In this document: one piece after another, positions 51,325-59,138 of the stretch
How positions within the stretch are numbered: the stretch's first letter is position 1
Layout of the letters: each line of letters opens with the position of its first letter
Origin: Desulfobaculum sp044987625
Lineage (GTDB): Bacteria; Desulfobacterota; Desulfovibrionia; Desulfovibrionales; Desulfovibrionaceae
Direction: 5' to 3'
DNA: 59,138 nucleotides
Assembly: GCF_044987625.1 (NCBI RefSeq)
Contig: NZ_JBJDSB010000008.1
Coordinates: forward strand, 1 to 59,138
Position numbers and translations under genes: made by a program
Notes under the pieces: generated by a model
Seen by the model: the letters and a program-made list of their open reading frames with translations, nothing else
Databases searched by the model: none
Told to the model about the DNA's origin: nothing

Positions 51325-53769
51325 ATGACGACGTGTACGTGTGATAAGCCTGCCGAGACCGCAGCCGCGGGTTACGGCATCAATTGGGATACGGCTGATA
51401 GCCGCGTGAAGGAACTCAAAGACTTTTTGATGACCGCCCCTCAGGTCATGGACCCCGAACGCCTCCAGTTCCTCAACGAGGTGTACGAAGAGTTCCGCGG
51501 TGAATCCACCTACTACATTCGCGCCAAGCTGTTCGAGCGCGTGCTGACCAAGAAGAACATCTTCCTGGATGGCAACCCCATTGTGGGTACCCTCACCGGC
51601 GTCCGCGCTGGCGTGTACGCTTACCCCGAGTGGAATGTTGCCTGGATCAAGGAAGAAATGCAGATGGCCAAGATGGCCTCCCTTGGCGAGATGAAAATCC
51701 CCGCCGAGACGCAGGAACTTCTTGAAAAGACCTACAAGCGCTGGAAGGGCCGTACCTGCATCGACCTGAACAATAAGATGTTCAAGGAAAAGTACGGCAT
51801 CAATCCCAAGCAGTTTGCCAAGGCCGGCATGTACTACGAGAACGTCAGCGTCGCCAGTGGTTCCGGCATTGCCGATTACCCCATGGTGCTCAACAAGGGT
51901 CTGCGCTGGCTCATTGACGACATCCGCTCCCGCTTCGAGAACTGCCCCACCACCTTGGCGAACAAGGAAAAGCACGATCTCTACCGCGCCATGATCGTGG
52001 CCCTTGAAGCCTGCATCACGCACGCCCATCGCTACGCCGACCTCGCCGAAAAGACCGCCGAGGACGAGAGCGATCCCAAGGCCAAGGCGGAGCTGCTGGA
52101 AATCGCCGAAATCTGCCGCCGCGTCCCTGAGTACCCCGCGCGCAACTTCCGCGAAGCCATCCAGTCCTTCTGGTTCACGCACCTCGCCATTGAGATTGAG
52201 CAGATGGCTTGCGCCACCTCTCCGGGCCGCTATGGCCAGTACATGTACCCCTTCTACAAGAAGGACATCGAGGAAGGCCGCCTCACTAAGGAACAGGTGC
52301 TCACGCTCCTCAAGTTCCAGTGGATTAAGCACCTCGAACTGGCTGAATATCAGGGCAACTCCTACGCGCTGACCCTGTCCGGTCACACCGGGCAGAGCAT
52401 CACCATCGGCGGCGTGGACGCCAACGGCAACGACGCCAGCACCGAGCTGGAAGAACTGCTCCTTGATACCCAGATTCAGATGAAGAACATTCAGCCCACG
52501 CTGACCCTGCTCTTCCATCCCAAGCTCAAAGACTCCTACATGAAGAAGGTTGTGGAGTGCATCCGTGGTGGTTCCGGCCAGCCGCAGATCCTCAACAACG
52601 ATGTGGTTGTCCAGCGTAACCTTGCCCGCTTCTCCCAGTACGAAAACGGCATCACCCTTGAGGACGCCCGAAACTGCGGCAACTTCGGCTGCGTGTCCAC
52701 CGGCGTTTGCGGCAAAGGCAGCTTCATCGCACAGGAAGACCAGCCCTGCCTCGCCAAGGTTGTGGAACTGATGCTCCACAACGGCAAGTGCCCCGTCACC
52801 AAGAAGAAGGTTGGCGTCGAGTCCGGCGATCCGCTGACCTTCGAGACTTTCGACGACGTGTACGAAGCCACCAAGAAGCAGCTGGATCACCTGTTCAACA
52901 TCTCCCGCAAGCACTCTGACCTCAGCCAGATGGCGCGCGTGCAGGTTGTGCCCAGCATCTTCCGCTCCGCCATGTACGATGGTTGCATTGAAAACGGCGT
53001 GTGCGAGGAAGCAGGCGGCTGCACCTACTCTCAGGTGAACCCCATCATGACCGCAGGCATCGACGCTGCCAACGCTCTGCTGGCCATCAAGCACCTTGTC
53101 TTTGACACCAAGCAGCTGACCATGCAGCAGCTGCTGGAAGCTCTGGAAGCCAACTTTGTCGGCTACGAGGACATCCAGAAGATGTGCTTCGAGGCACCCA
53201 AGCACGGCAACGACGTGCCCGAGGTGGAGGCCGTTGTGCAGCAGTTCTACCGCGACGTGGACGAAATCCACCATTCGCAGGGTCCGGACTGCTTCGGCCA
53301 CCGCACCCCGCTGGACGCCTACTCCCTGTCCTACCACAACTACTTTGGCTCCCTCATGGGCGCGCTGCCCACGGGCCGCAAGTCCGGCGTGGCACTGACG
53401 GACGGCAGTGTCTCCGCTATGCCCGGCACCGACCACGAAGGCATCACCGCCCTCATCAAGTCCGGTGCGGAAGCCATTGACACCGTGCGCTACGGCGCGA
53501 ACCACTTCAACGTGAAGTTCTCGCCCTCCATCATTGAAGGTCCGCACGGCATGAGGACGCTCGTGTCGCTCATCAAGACCTACTGCGACTATGGTGGATC
53601 GCACATCCAGTTCAACTGCGTCAGCTCCGACACCCTCAAGGACGCGCAGGAGAACCCGCAGGACTACTCCGACCTCGTTGTCCGTGTGGCAGGCTTTAGC
53701 GCCTACTTCACCCGCCTCGACAAGGGCGTGCAGAACGAGATCATCAAACGTACCGAGTACGCATCCTAG
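51325..53769 (+). CDS. glycyl radical enzyme of unassigned substrate
   Basis: An 814-residue PFL-type glycyl radical enzyme. The radical glycine is Gly790 in VRVAGFSAYF, near the C-terminus. The thiyl-radical cysteine is Cys456 in NFGCVSTGVCGKGSF. Dehydratase/lyase members (glycerol, propanediol, choline, isethionate, hydroxyproline) have Cys-x-Glu at this site; here Glu is replaced by Ser458. It keeps SPGRYGQYMYPFY and GQSITIGGVDANG from the wider family. GGAGAC lies before the ATG. The reaction is therefore not one of the well-known eliminations, or uses another base. It is activated by the enzyme at 53916-54812. Confidence 0.93.
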   Translation: MTTCTCDKPAETAAAGYGINWDTADSRVKELKDFLMTAPQVMDPERLQFLNEVYEEFRGESTYYIRAKLFERVLTKKNIFLDGNPIVGTLTGVRAGVYAYPEWNVAWIKEEMQMAKMASLGEMKIPAETQELLEKTYKRWKGRTCIDLNNKMFKEKYGINPKQFAKAGMYYENVSVASGSGIADYPMVLNKGLRWLIDDIRSRFENCPTTLANKEKHDLYRAMIVALEACITHAHRYADLAEKTAEDESDPKAKAELLEIAEICRRVPEYPARNFREAIQSFWFTHLAIEIEQMACATSPGRYGQYMYPFYKKDIEEGRLTKEQVLTLLKFQWIKHLELAEYQGNSYALTLSGHTGQSITIGGVDANGNDASTELEELLLDTQIQMKNIQPTLTLLFHPKLKDSYMKKVVECIRGGSGQPQILNNDVVVQRNLARFSQYENGITLEDARNCGNFGCVSTGVCGKGSFIAQEDQPCLAKVVELMLHNGKCPVTKKKVGVESGDPLTFETFDDVYEATKKQLDHLFNISRKHSDLSQMARVQVVPSIFRSAMYDGCIENGVCEEAGGCTYSQVNPIMTAGIDAANALLAIKHLVFDTKQLTMQQLLEALEANFVGYEDIQKMCFEAPKHGNDVPEVEAVVQQFYRDVDEIHHSQGPDCFGHRTPLDAYSLSYHNYFGSLMGALPTGRKSGVALTDGSVSAMPGTDHEGITALIKSGAEAIDTVRYGANHFNVKFSPSIIEGPHGMRTLVSLIKTYCDYGGSHIQFNCVSSDTLKDAQENPQDYSDLVVRVAGFSAYFTRLDKGVQNEIIKRTEYAS

Positions 53770-53779
53770 TACCGGAACC

Positions 53780-53837
53780 GGAAGCGCGGGCGGGGGGAAG
53801 ACTCTCGCACCGAGGTGGGGAACCCGCCCGTGCTTCC
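53780..53837 (+). other. intercistronic hairpin between radical enzyme and activase
   Basis: 15-bp arms (GGAAGCGCGGGCGGG and CCCGCCCGTGCTTCC, one G-T pair) around a 28-base loop. No T-run; it may lower expression of the activase relative to the enzyme. Confidence 0.65.
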
Positions 53838-53915
53838 ACTGCTTCCTCATATGCGCCCCTGGGGGTGGGATAGAGACCCGGGGGCGCACCTCTTTCTAAC
53901 GCATCTGCGGAGGCG

Positions 53916-54812
53916 ATGATGAGCCAGGGAATTATTTACAATATTCAGCGAATGTCAGTGCAGGACGGCCCGGGGCTTCGGACCACGGTGTTTTTGAAGG
54001 GCTGCCCCCTGCGCTGCAAATGGTGTAGCAATCCCGAGTCGCAGCGCACATCGCCGCAGATGCTGGTGTTTGAGAACCTGTGCACCCACTGCGGCGCTTG
54101 CAAGGACACCTGCCAGCACGGCGCGGTTGTCGAAAAGGGCGGCGTCTTCGGGCGCGACATGAACCTGTGCACCCACTGCGGCGCTTGTGTGGCCAGCTGT
54201 CCGTCCAAGGCCCGCGTTATGTCCGGCGAGGAGATGAGCGTGGAGCAGGTCATGGACGTCATTCTCAAGGACGCCCTGTACTACGAGAATTCGGGCGGCG
54301 GCGTCACCTTCGGCGGCGGGGAGCCAACCTCCGGCGGACAGTTCTTCCTCGACATGGTGCAGGCTGTTCATGACGAAGGCTTCCACGTCACCGTGGATAC
54401 CTGCGGCTACTGTCCGGAGGAACGTTTTGACAAGACCATCGAGCTTGCGGACCTGTTCCTCTTTGATTGCAAGCACATGGACACCGCCGAGCACAAACGC
54501 CTGACCGGCGTGGATAACGCCCTCATCCTGCGCAACCTGCGCGCGGCGCTGGAGTCCGGCACGGAAGTACGCATCCGCATGCCCCTTATGCCGGGCATGA
54601 ACGACTCGGAAGAGAACATCGCCGCCATGGCGGAATTTTTGGCCGAATACGGCCGCACTGAGGTTGAAATTATGCCCTGCCACTTGTTTGGCAAGAGCAA
54701 ATACCTCGCCCTGAACATGCCGCTCCCCGAACTGGCGCAGTATACGCCCGAGGAGTTGGCCGTGGTTCAGGAACGTTTTGTACGGCACGGGCTGAACCCC
54801 GTGATTGTGTAA
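53916..54812 (+). CDS. glycyl radical enzyme activating enzyme
   Basis: A 298-residue radical SAM protein. The SAM cluster motif is GCPLRCKWCSNPE (CxxxCxxC), followed by two ferredoxin-like [4Fe-4S] motifs, CTHCGACKDTC and CTHCGACVASC, then VTFGGGEPTSGG. This is the architecture of activases for the non-PFL glycyl radical enzymes. A 27-base stretch is repeated exactly at 54074-54100 and 54161-54187, covering the two CTHCGAC motifs. It abstracts a hydrogen from Gly790 of the upstream enzyme. The ATG is doubled; GGAGG is four bases upstream. Confidence 0.95.
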   Translation: MMSQGIIYNIQRMSVQDGPGLRTTVFLKGCPLRCKWCSNPESQRTSPQMLVFENLCTHCGACKDTCQHGAVVEKGGVFGRDMNLCTHCGACVASCPSKARVMSGEEMSVEQVMDVILKDALYYENSGGGVTFGGGEPTSGGQFFLDMVQAVHDEGFHVTVDTCGYCPEERFDKTIELADLFLFDCKHMDTAEHKRLTGVDNALILRNLRAALESGTEVRIRMPLMPGMNDSEENIAAMAEFLAEYGRTEVEIMPCHLFGKSKYLALNMPLPELAQYTPEELAVVQERFVRHGLNPVIV

Positions 54813-54848
54813 CCCATCATCATTCGACACAGACGGAGAAGAAACCAC

Positions 54849-55142
54849 ATGTTTACCGTTTCCATCCCCGAAGAGATGCTCGAACGCCTCCGCTCCATGC
54901 TGGAGGATGAGGACGACGGGACCTGTGTTCGCCTGCGCGAATACAAGGTCGGTGGCGGCTGACACGCCAAAGTTGTGCTCGGTCTGGGCATGGACGAACC
55001 CGACGAAGACGAAGACGTGCAGATTGAGGTGAGCGGCGTGCCGTTCACCGCAGAAGAGGATTTCCTCGACAAGTACGGCTCCGCATATTCCCTGAAGTTT
55101 AACGAAAACAAGGAAGTGGAGCTGACTGCGCTGGAAGCGTAG
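54849..55142 (+). CDS. HesB/IscA-like selenoprotein (UGA decoded as selenocysteine)
   Basis: A 97-residue protein if the in-frame TGA at 54960-54962 is read as selenocysteine (residue 38). Translation then gives YKVGGG-Sec-HAKVVLGLGMDEP, aligning throughout with the 97-residue paralogue at 55336-55629, which has Cys38. The HesB/IscA pattern GGGC followed by LDEP is typical. A SECIS-like hairpin with the GGUCU loop lies just downstream. GGAGAAG precedes the ATG. Conventional gene calling would split or miss it. It may carry or deliver Fe-S or selenium chemistry for the neighbouring radical enzymes. Confidence 0.9.
54960..54993 (+). promoter_or_regulatory. bacterial SECIS element
   Basis: UGA, then 18 bases, then GGUCU, the same spacing as in E. 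coli fdhF. The stem GUGCUC/GGGCAU (54975-54980 and 54986-54991) closes the GGUCU loop and extends by two wobble pairs. The first bases UGACACGCC also resemble fdhF. Confidence 0.88.
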
Positions 55143-55174
55143 CCTTTTCCGCGTGCCTTGTCGGTTTGCTCTGT

Positions 55175-55208
55175 GCGCCCCTTGTTGTCTTGGCAAGGGG
55201 CGCTTTTT
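55175..55208 (+). terminator. intrinsic terminator after the selenoprotein gene
   Basis: GCGCCCCTTG/CAAGGGGCGC stem, 9-base loop, then TTTTT. It ends the radical enzyme operon and leaves the Cys paralogue as a separate unit. Confidence 0.9.
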
Positions 55209-55335
55209 CTGGAGCGCCTCCCACCTCTTCGTTTTCCTCCCCGGGTCTGTGGCGGACATCTGTGTTGTACGTGATACACCCCCTGGGCGGGCCTAGAAGC
55301 GCCGCCCCAAACCACTTGAATCAAGAGGAGAACAC

Positions 55336-55629
55336 ATGTTTAGCGTAAACATTCCCGAAGAGATGCTGGAGCGCCTGCGCTCCATGCTGGAGGACGAAGA
55401 CGAAGGCACCTGCGTGCGCCTGCGCGAATACAAGTGCGGCGGCGGATGCAGTTCTAAGATCAAACTCGGCCTCGGTCTGGATGAACCCGACGAGGACGAG
55501 GACAAAGCGGTCACCGTAGGCGACTTGCCGTTTATCGCCAACGAAGATTTCCTCCTCAAGTACGGCAAAACGTACTCCGTGGCCTTTGACGACAACAAGG
55601 AAGTCGTGGTCACCGCCGAGGAGTTTTAG
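55336..55629 (+). CDS. HesB/IscA-like protein, Cys paralogue
   Basis: A 97-residue acidic protein, clearly the tandem paralogue of the selenoprotein upstream: SIPEEMLERL versus NIPEEMLERL, and EYKCGGGCSSK with Cys34 and Cys38, where the other has Val34 and Sec38. GAGGAG precedes the ATG. It is bounded by terminators on both sides and has its own leader of about 130 bases with no recognised promoter. It may serve when selenium is limiting, or may bind a cluster that the Sec form does not. Confidence 0.87.
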   Translation: MFSVNIPEEMLERLRSMLEDEDEGTCVRLREYKCGGGCSSKIKLGLGLDEPDEDEDKAVTVGDLPFIANEDFLLKYGKTYSVAFDDNKEVVVTAEEF

Positions 55630-55673
55630 GCACCACGCTTTCCAAGGGGAAGCATGACGCCACCCTCCATCAC

Positions 55674-55706
55674 AAAGGCCCCCGTATGCGCGTACGGGGG
55701 CCTTTT
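55674..55706. terminator. intrinsic terminator
   Basis: AAAGGCCCCCGTA/TACGGGGGCCTTT with loop TGCGCG, followed by a T, usable in both directions. Confidence 0.9.
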
Positions 55707-55812
55707 GCGTTTTGCACCGATGTGTGCCTCTCCTGCCACGGAGGAAATTGGCAGAGGGCGGGTGTTCCGTGTACAGTCGTATAAGGGACCAAACACGTCG
55801 AGGAGGACGAGT

Positions 55813-56952
55813 ATGGCCGGACTATCATTTGCGCTGCGTCGAATGTGCTATGGCGTGGTTGTGGCGCTCCTCTCCTGTCTTGTGGTGGCGTGCTCGGACT
55901 CGCCCATAGTGGTGGGTTTTTCCGGGCCGCAAAAGGGGAAGTATTCCGATTTGGGCGTGCAAGGACGCAACGGCGTCACACTGGCCATTGAGGAAATTAA
56001 CGCCGCAGGAGGCGTGGACGGGCGCGAGCTGAAGCTCATAGCCCGTGACGACGCCAGCACCGATGAAGGGGCTATCCGCGCGGATAGGGAACTGCTAGAC
56101 GCGGGGGTGGACGTTATTATCGGGCATATGACCAGTGCCCAGTCCTTAGTCGCGCTGGCGGAGTACGGCGACGATGTCGTCTACATTTCCCCCACCACCT
56201 CAACGGATCGGATTCAGGGGCTGAAGGACAACTTTTTCCGCGTGGTCCCAACCCTGACCGACCTGTCCAGAAACCTTGCCAACTACGCCGTGAAGGTGCA
56301 GGGCAAGCGCCGGGTTGCCTTTATCTGGGATACCTCCAACGCGCCCTTTACCGAGCCGTATAAGAACACCTTTGCCGAGTATTTCGAGAGTCTTGGCGGC
56401 GAAGTTGTCGGCGCGGTGCCTGTGGACTCCAAGCGGCAGGTAGATTGGCAAGACGTGGTCGCCATTTTGGAGGACATGCGTCCCGATGTGGTGGTGGCGG
56501 TGACCGCCGCGCGCGACCTTGCCGTCTTTGCGCAGTATTCCCGCCTGTACAAAGCGCCGTGGGGCATAATGAGCAGTATGTGGGGCTTTACGCAGGAGCT
56601 GATCCAGACCGGCGGCAAAAGCGTGGAGGGGATTTTGTTTGCCGTGCATTTTTCAGAGGACAACCCGAATTCTGATTATGAGGCATTCAAGGAGCGGTAT
56701 CAAAAGCGCTTTGGATGGGAGCCGAACTTCGCTGCAGCCTTTGGCTACGAGGCCGTGCAGGTGCTTGCCGAGGCTATCCGGCGTAACGGCGGCAGCACGC
56801 GCGGGCTGGAAGAGATTATCCCCGGAATGACATTTTCCTCCGGCATCATGGGGCCGTTTGCCATTGACGAATATGGCGACGTACAGCGGACGGGGACCAT
56901 CGTTGTGGTGCGAAGCGGCGAGTTTGTCACCGTGGATGGGGGCGCGCAATGA
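55813..56952 (+). CDS. ABC-type (Leu/Ile/Val-like) substrate-binding lipoprotein, probable sensor partner
   Basis: A 379-residue periplasmic-binding protein. The signal peptide ends in the lipobox LVVAC (Cys27), and the mature part starts VVGFSGPQKGKYSDLGVQGR, then AIEEINAAGGVDGRELKL, the Peripla_BP_6 pattern. GAGGAGG lies upstream of the chosen ATG. No permease or ATPase gene follows; instead the stop overlaps the start of a histidine kinase (ATGA). It is likely to sense rather than transport, presenting ligand to the kinase. Confidence 0.9.
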   Translation: MAGLSFALRRMCYGVVVALLSCLVVACSDSPIVVGFSGPQKGKYSDLGVQGRNGVTLAIEEINAAGGVDGRELKLIARDDASTDEGAIRADRELLDAGVDVIIGHMTSAQSLVALAEYGDDVVYISPTTSTDRIQGLKDNFFRVVPTLTDLSRNLANYAVKVQGKRRVAFIWDTSNAPFTEPYKNTFAEYFESLGGEVVGAVPVDSKRQVDWQDVVAILEDMRPDVVVAVTAARDLAVFAQYSRLYKAPWGIMSSMWGFTQELIQTGGKSVEGILFAVHFSEDNPNSDYEAFKERYQKRFGWEPNFAAAFGYEAVQVLAEAIRRNGGSTRGLEEIIPGMTFSSGIMGPFAIDEYGDVQRTGTIVVVRSGEFVTVDGGAQ

Positions 56953-59138
56953 ATGGGGCCTCGCTGACGGCTGCTTTTCGCAAAAAGCTCATCCAGTGGA
57001 TTCTTATCCCTGGGCTTTTGCTGACAGCGTTAGCGGTGACGCTTGTAGCGTTGAGCCAGTTACGCATTGTGGAACGCGAAACGCGGCAGTTGTCACGCTC
57101 CCTGTCCAAGAACGTCGGGTTCTACATGGACGGGGCCGAAGATGTGCTGCAAACCATTGCCATGCTGACCCAGCGCGACAAGGAAACAGGTCTTGAGGAC
57201 GCCTTTGAAGGCTTGGGGCGCTACTTCGACCGTTTCGAACGTCTGATTTTTTTGGACAGTGACGGCAACATTGTCGCCGTTGCCCCGCGCGGCATCCGCG
57301 GCGTGGATTTCCCCATTCACCTCACGCAGTCCAACACGCAGCGGCATGTGTTGACCTCGCCCATCATATCGCCGCATTCAGGTAAGCTGGTGGTCTTTAC
57401 CAGCATCCCAACGGATGCGGGGGGCAAGATTGTGGCCGAACTCAGTTTGGACGCCCTCCAGCAGTTTATCTACGGGTTTGTCTCCTCGGAGCGGACCATT
57501 ATCCTCACTGACGCCTACGGCAATCTCATCGTGCATCCGGATCAGGAGCTCGTGCGGGTGCAGTACAACATTGGCTCGCTGGATATTTTTACTCAGCCGC
57601 CGCAGTCCAGTGAGGCCAAGTTCTACACGGCTGGGGAGACGCTGTACTTTGGGACGCTGACGCATATTCCGGGGACGGGATGGCGTCTTCTGGTAGCCAC
57701 CAAGGCGCGAACCATTTTCCGGCCTGTGGTGTTCTTTGGCGTCATCATCGCCTTTTTGACCTTTTGTGTGTTTATGATGGTGCTCCTTGCCCTGACCAAG
57801 GAATTCCGCACCAATGTCATTGCCCCCATGCGGCGGTACAGCGAGGGGCTCGCCGCTGTGGCCGAAGGGGAGTACCCCGCGGCGCCGGCGCAGGGAAGTG
57901 AGTACTCCGAGCTTGCGGAATTCGACAAAGTCTTTGGGCGTATGTCGGCCAAAGTGCGCGAGCGGGAGCAGGAACTTCGCGTCTCCCGGGCGTTTTTCCA
58001 AAGCGTTATCGACTCCATGCCCTCGGTGCTCATCTGGATAGATGAAGACTACGTGGTGCGGCTATGCAATACCAAGGCGCGGGAAGTCTTTGGCGAGAGA
58101 GCGGACATGTCCCGTGGGCCGAGGCCGGTGGAGGCTTTTTTTGCCGAACAACCTGATATTGTCTCCATCGTGCGCGGCGCTGACGAAGAGCACGAGTGTC
58201 CGTGCACGCTCAAACGGCGCAGCGTAAACAGTAACCCTCTCGCACTGTACGACGTGACGATGTTTCCCCTTGTCGGCGGAGAAATGGGCGGGGTGGTGGT
58301 GCGCATGGACGACGTGACCGCGCAGGTGCGCATGGAAGAGATCATGGTCCAGACTGAAAAAATGATGTCCGTTGGCGGGCTGGCTGCCGGGATGGCCCAT
58401 GAAATCAACAACCCCCTTGGCAGCATCCTACAGGGAGCGCAGAACCTCCGGCGCCGCTTTTCGCCTGATATCAAAGCGAACATTCAAGCCGCTGAAGCGG
58501 TAGGATGTCCTTTAGAGACGATGCAGTCCTACTTGGAAGCGCGGAAGATTTTGCGAATAGTGGACGGCATTGCCCAGTCCGGCAAACGCGCGGCGGACAT
58601 TGTGGCTAATATGCTGGAATTCAGTCGGCCGGGGAAATCCGAAAAGACCGCCATCAGCGTGACGCAACTTGTCGAGGCGTCGCTTGATCTCGCCACCAAG
58701 GACTATGACCTCAAGAAAAACTACGATTTTTTGCGCATTACCATTGTGCGGGATTTTGCCGAAGGGCTACCGGACATTATCTGCTCCCGCACCGAGATAG
58801 AACAGGTGCTGTTTAATCTGCTCAAAAATGCGGCGCAGGCCATGGCGGACGAGGATGCCCCAGATAAGACCCCAACAGTCACCATCCGCACGCACAAAGA
58901 CCCCGGCGGCGTCGCCATCGAAATCGAAGACAACGGCCCCGGCCTGCCGCCGGACATCCGCCGCAGAATCTTCGAACCCTTCTTCACCACCAAACCCACG
59001 GGAATAGGCACAGGCCTCGGCCTGTCCGTGTCCTACTTCATCATCACCCAAAACCACGGCGGCGCCCTCTCCGTAGATTCCAGCCCCGGGCAGTGGACGC
59101 GGTTTACTGTGGTCTTGCCTGTGGGGGGTGGGGGCTAG
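56949..59138 (+). CDS. sensor histidine kinase with extracellular sensor and PAS domain
   Basis: A 729-residue kinase that ends at the last base of the window. It has an N-terminal membrane helix, a periplasmic dCache-like sensor (about 40-240), and a second helix (about 255-280). A HAMP-like linker, PAS (about 345-450), and HisKA with the phospho-acceptor His484 in AAGMAHEINNPLGS follow. The HATPase domain has N-box NLLKNAAQAM and G1 IEDNGPGLPP. A cognate response regulator is expected just outside the window. Translational coupling to the binding lipoprotein argues that both belong to one signalling system. Confidence 0.93.
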   Translation: MNGASLTAAFRKKLIQWILIPGLLLTALAVTLVALSQLRIVERETRQLSRSLSKNVGFYMDGAEDVLQTIAMLTQRDKETGLEDAFEGLGRYFDRFERLIFLDSDGNIVAVAPRGIRGVDFPIHLTQSNTQRHVLTSPIISPHSGKLVVFTSIPTDAGGKIVAELSLDALQQFIYGFVSSERTIILTDAYGNLIVHPDQELVRVQYNIGSLDIFTQPPQSSEAKFYTAGETLYFGTLTHIPGTGWRLLVATKARTIFRPVVFFGVIIAFLTFCVFMMVLLALTKEFRTNVIAPMRRYSEGLAAVAEGEYPAAPAQGSEYSELAEFDKVFGRMSAKVREREQELRVSRAFFQSVIDSMPSVLIWIDEDYVVRLCNTKAREVFGERADMSRGPRPVEAFFAEQPDIVSIVRGADEEHECPCTLKRRSVNSNPLALYDVTMFPLVGGEMGGVVVRMDDVTAQVRMEEIMVQTEKMMSVGGLAAGMAHEINNPLGSILQGAQNLRRRFSPDIKANIQAAEAVGCPLETMQSYLEARKILRIVDGIAQSGKRAADIVANMLEFSRPGKSEKTAISVTQLVEASLDLATKDYDLKKNYDFLRITIVRDFAEGLPDIICSRTEIEQVLFNLLKNAAQAMADEDAPDKTPTVTIRTHKDPGGVAIEIEDNGPGLPPDIRRRIFEPFFTTKPTGIGTGLGLSVSYFIITQNHGGALSVDSSPGQWTRFTVVLPVGGGG

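Noticed and set aside
51325..53769. Naming the radical enzyme as choline, isethionate, glycerol or hydroxyproline lyase
   Set aside because: The Glu of the Cys-x-Glu motif expected in these groups is absent, so a specific name would be guesswork.
51304..53889. 861-codon open frame on the minus strand opposite the glycyl radical enzyme
   Set aside because: It is a shadow caused by strong codon bias in GC-rich DNA. It has no family motifs or ribosome binding site, while the plus strand encodes a complete, recognisable enzyme.
54849..55142. Pseudogene or nonsense mutation at the TGA of the first HesB-like gene
   Set aside because: Homology to the paralogue continues without a break after the TGA, the stop falls exactly on the conserved cysteine, and a SECIS-like stem with the GGUCU loop follows at the right distance.

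Overview
The window looks like a Gram-negative anaerobe, most likely a Desulfovibrio-type member of the former Deltaproteobacteria. The reasons are a TonB-dependent receptor, a glycyl radical enzyme with its activase, a UGA-decoded selenoprotein, several sigma54 (-24/-12) promoters with enhancer-binding proteins, a DUF4125 protein and TauE/SafE permeases. The genus is inference; no rRNA or tRNA gene was seen.

1-10.25 kb is a visibly AT-richer surface-glycan block, all on the minus strand: methyltransferases, glycosyltransferases, a Wzx-type flippase and an unusual kinase-methyltransferase fusion. It is cut off from GC-rich DNA by an ISL3-family remnant (10255-10969) and has IS-end-like sequences on both sides of its distal part. 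Then come gmd (10976-12124) and an ABC exporter (12265-14016), with a divergent DtxR-family regulator.

14.7-22.6 kb (minus) is a tightly overlapping operon: HutW-type radical SAM enzyme, TonB receptor, a complete ECF transporter (S, T and fused A components), HutX-type haem carrier, flavodoxin and a pyridoxamine-oxidase-fold flavoprotein. It reads as anaerobic haem capture and opening, with an ECF importer where an HutBCD-type ABC importer would be expected.

23-33 kb is accessory: TauE-type permease, sugar epimerase, HepT/MntA toxin-antitoxin pair, tyrosine recombinase, RarD and CorA transporters, then ParA with a winged-helix partner. The coding sequence of that partner carries a roughly 12-bp-period array of a CCGGAYA motif. 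Pairs of the same motif lie upstream of the recombinase and of rarD. This is the strongest candidate for an undescribed DNA-protein system here.

33-43 kb holds lipoate ligase, a CMD-family protein, a hotdog thioesterase and an acetoin-dehydrogenase-type cluster (AcoA, AcoB, AcoC, AcoX, plus Lin0512 and DUF6506 proteins) with its AcoR-like activator and a clear sigma54 promoter. 43.4-45.6 kb holds a decayed hipBA locus, a Fic-like protein, a 34-bp palindrome and a 10-bp-phased repeat array. 45.8-55.7 kb holds an APC permease, a DUF4125/TauE pair, and a divergent sigma54 regulator facing a glycyl radical enzyme, its activase and two HesB/IscA-like proteins. One of these two has Sec (UGA with an fdhF-like SECIS), the other Cys at the same place. 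55.8-59.1 kb is a lipoprotein binding protein translationally coupled to a sensor histidine kinase that ends at the window edge.
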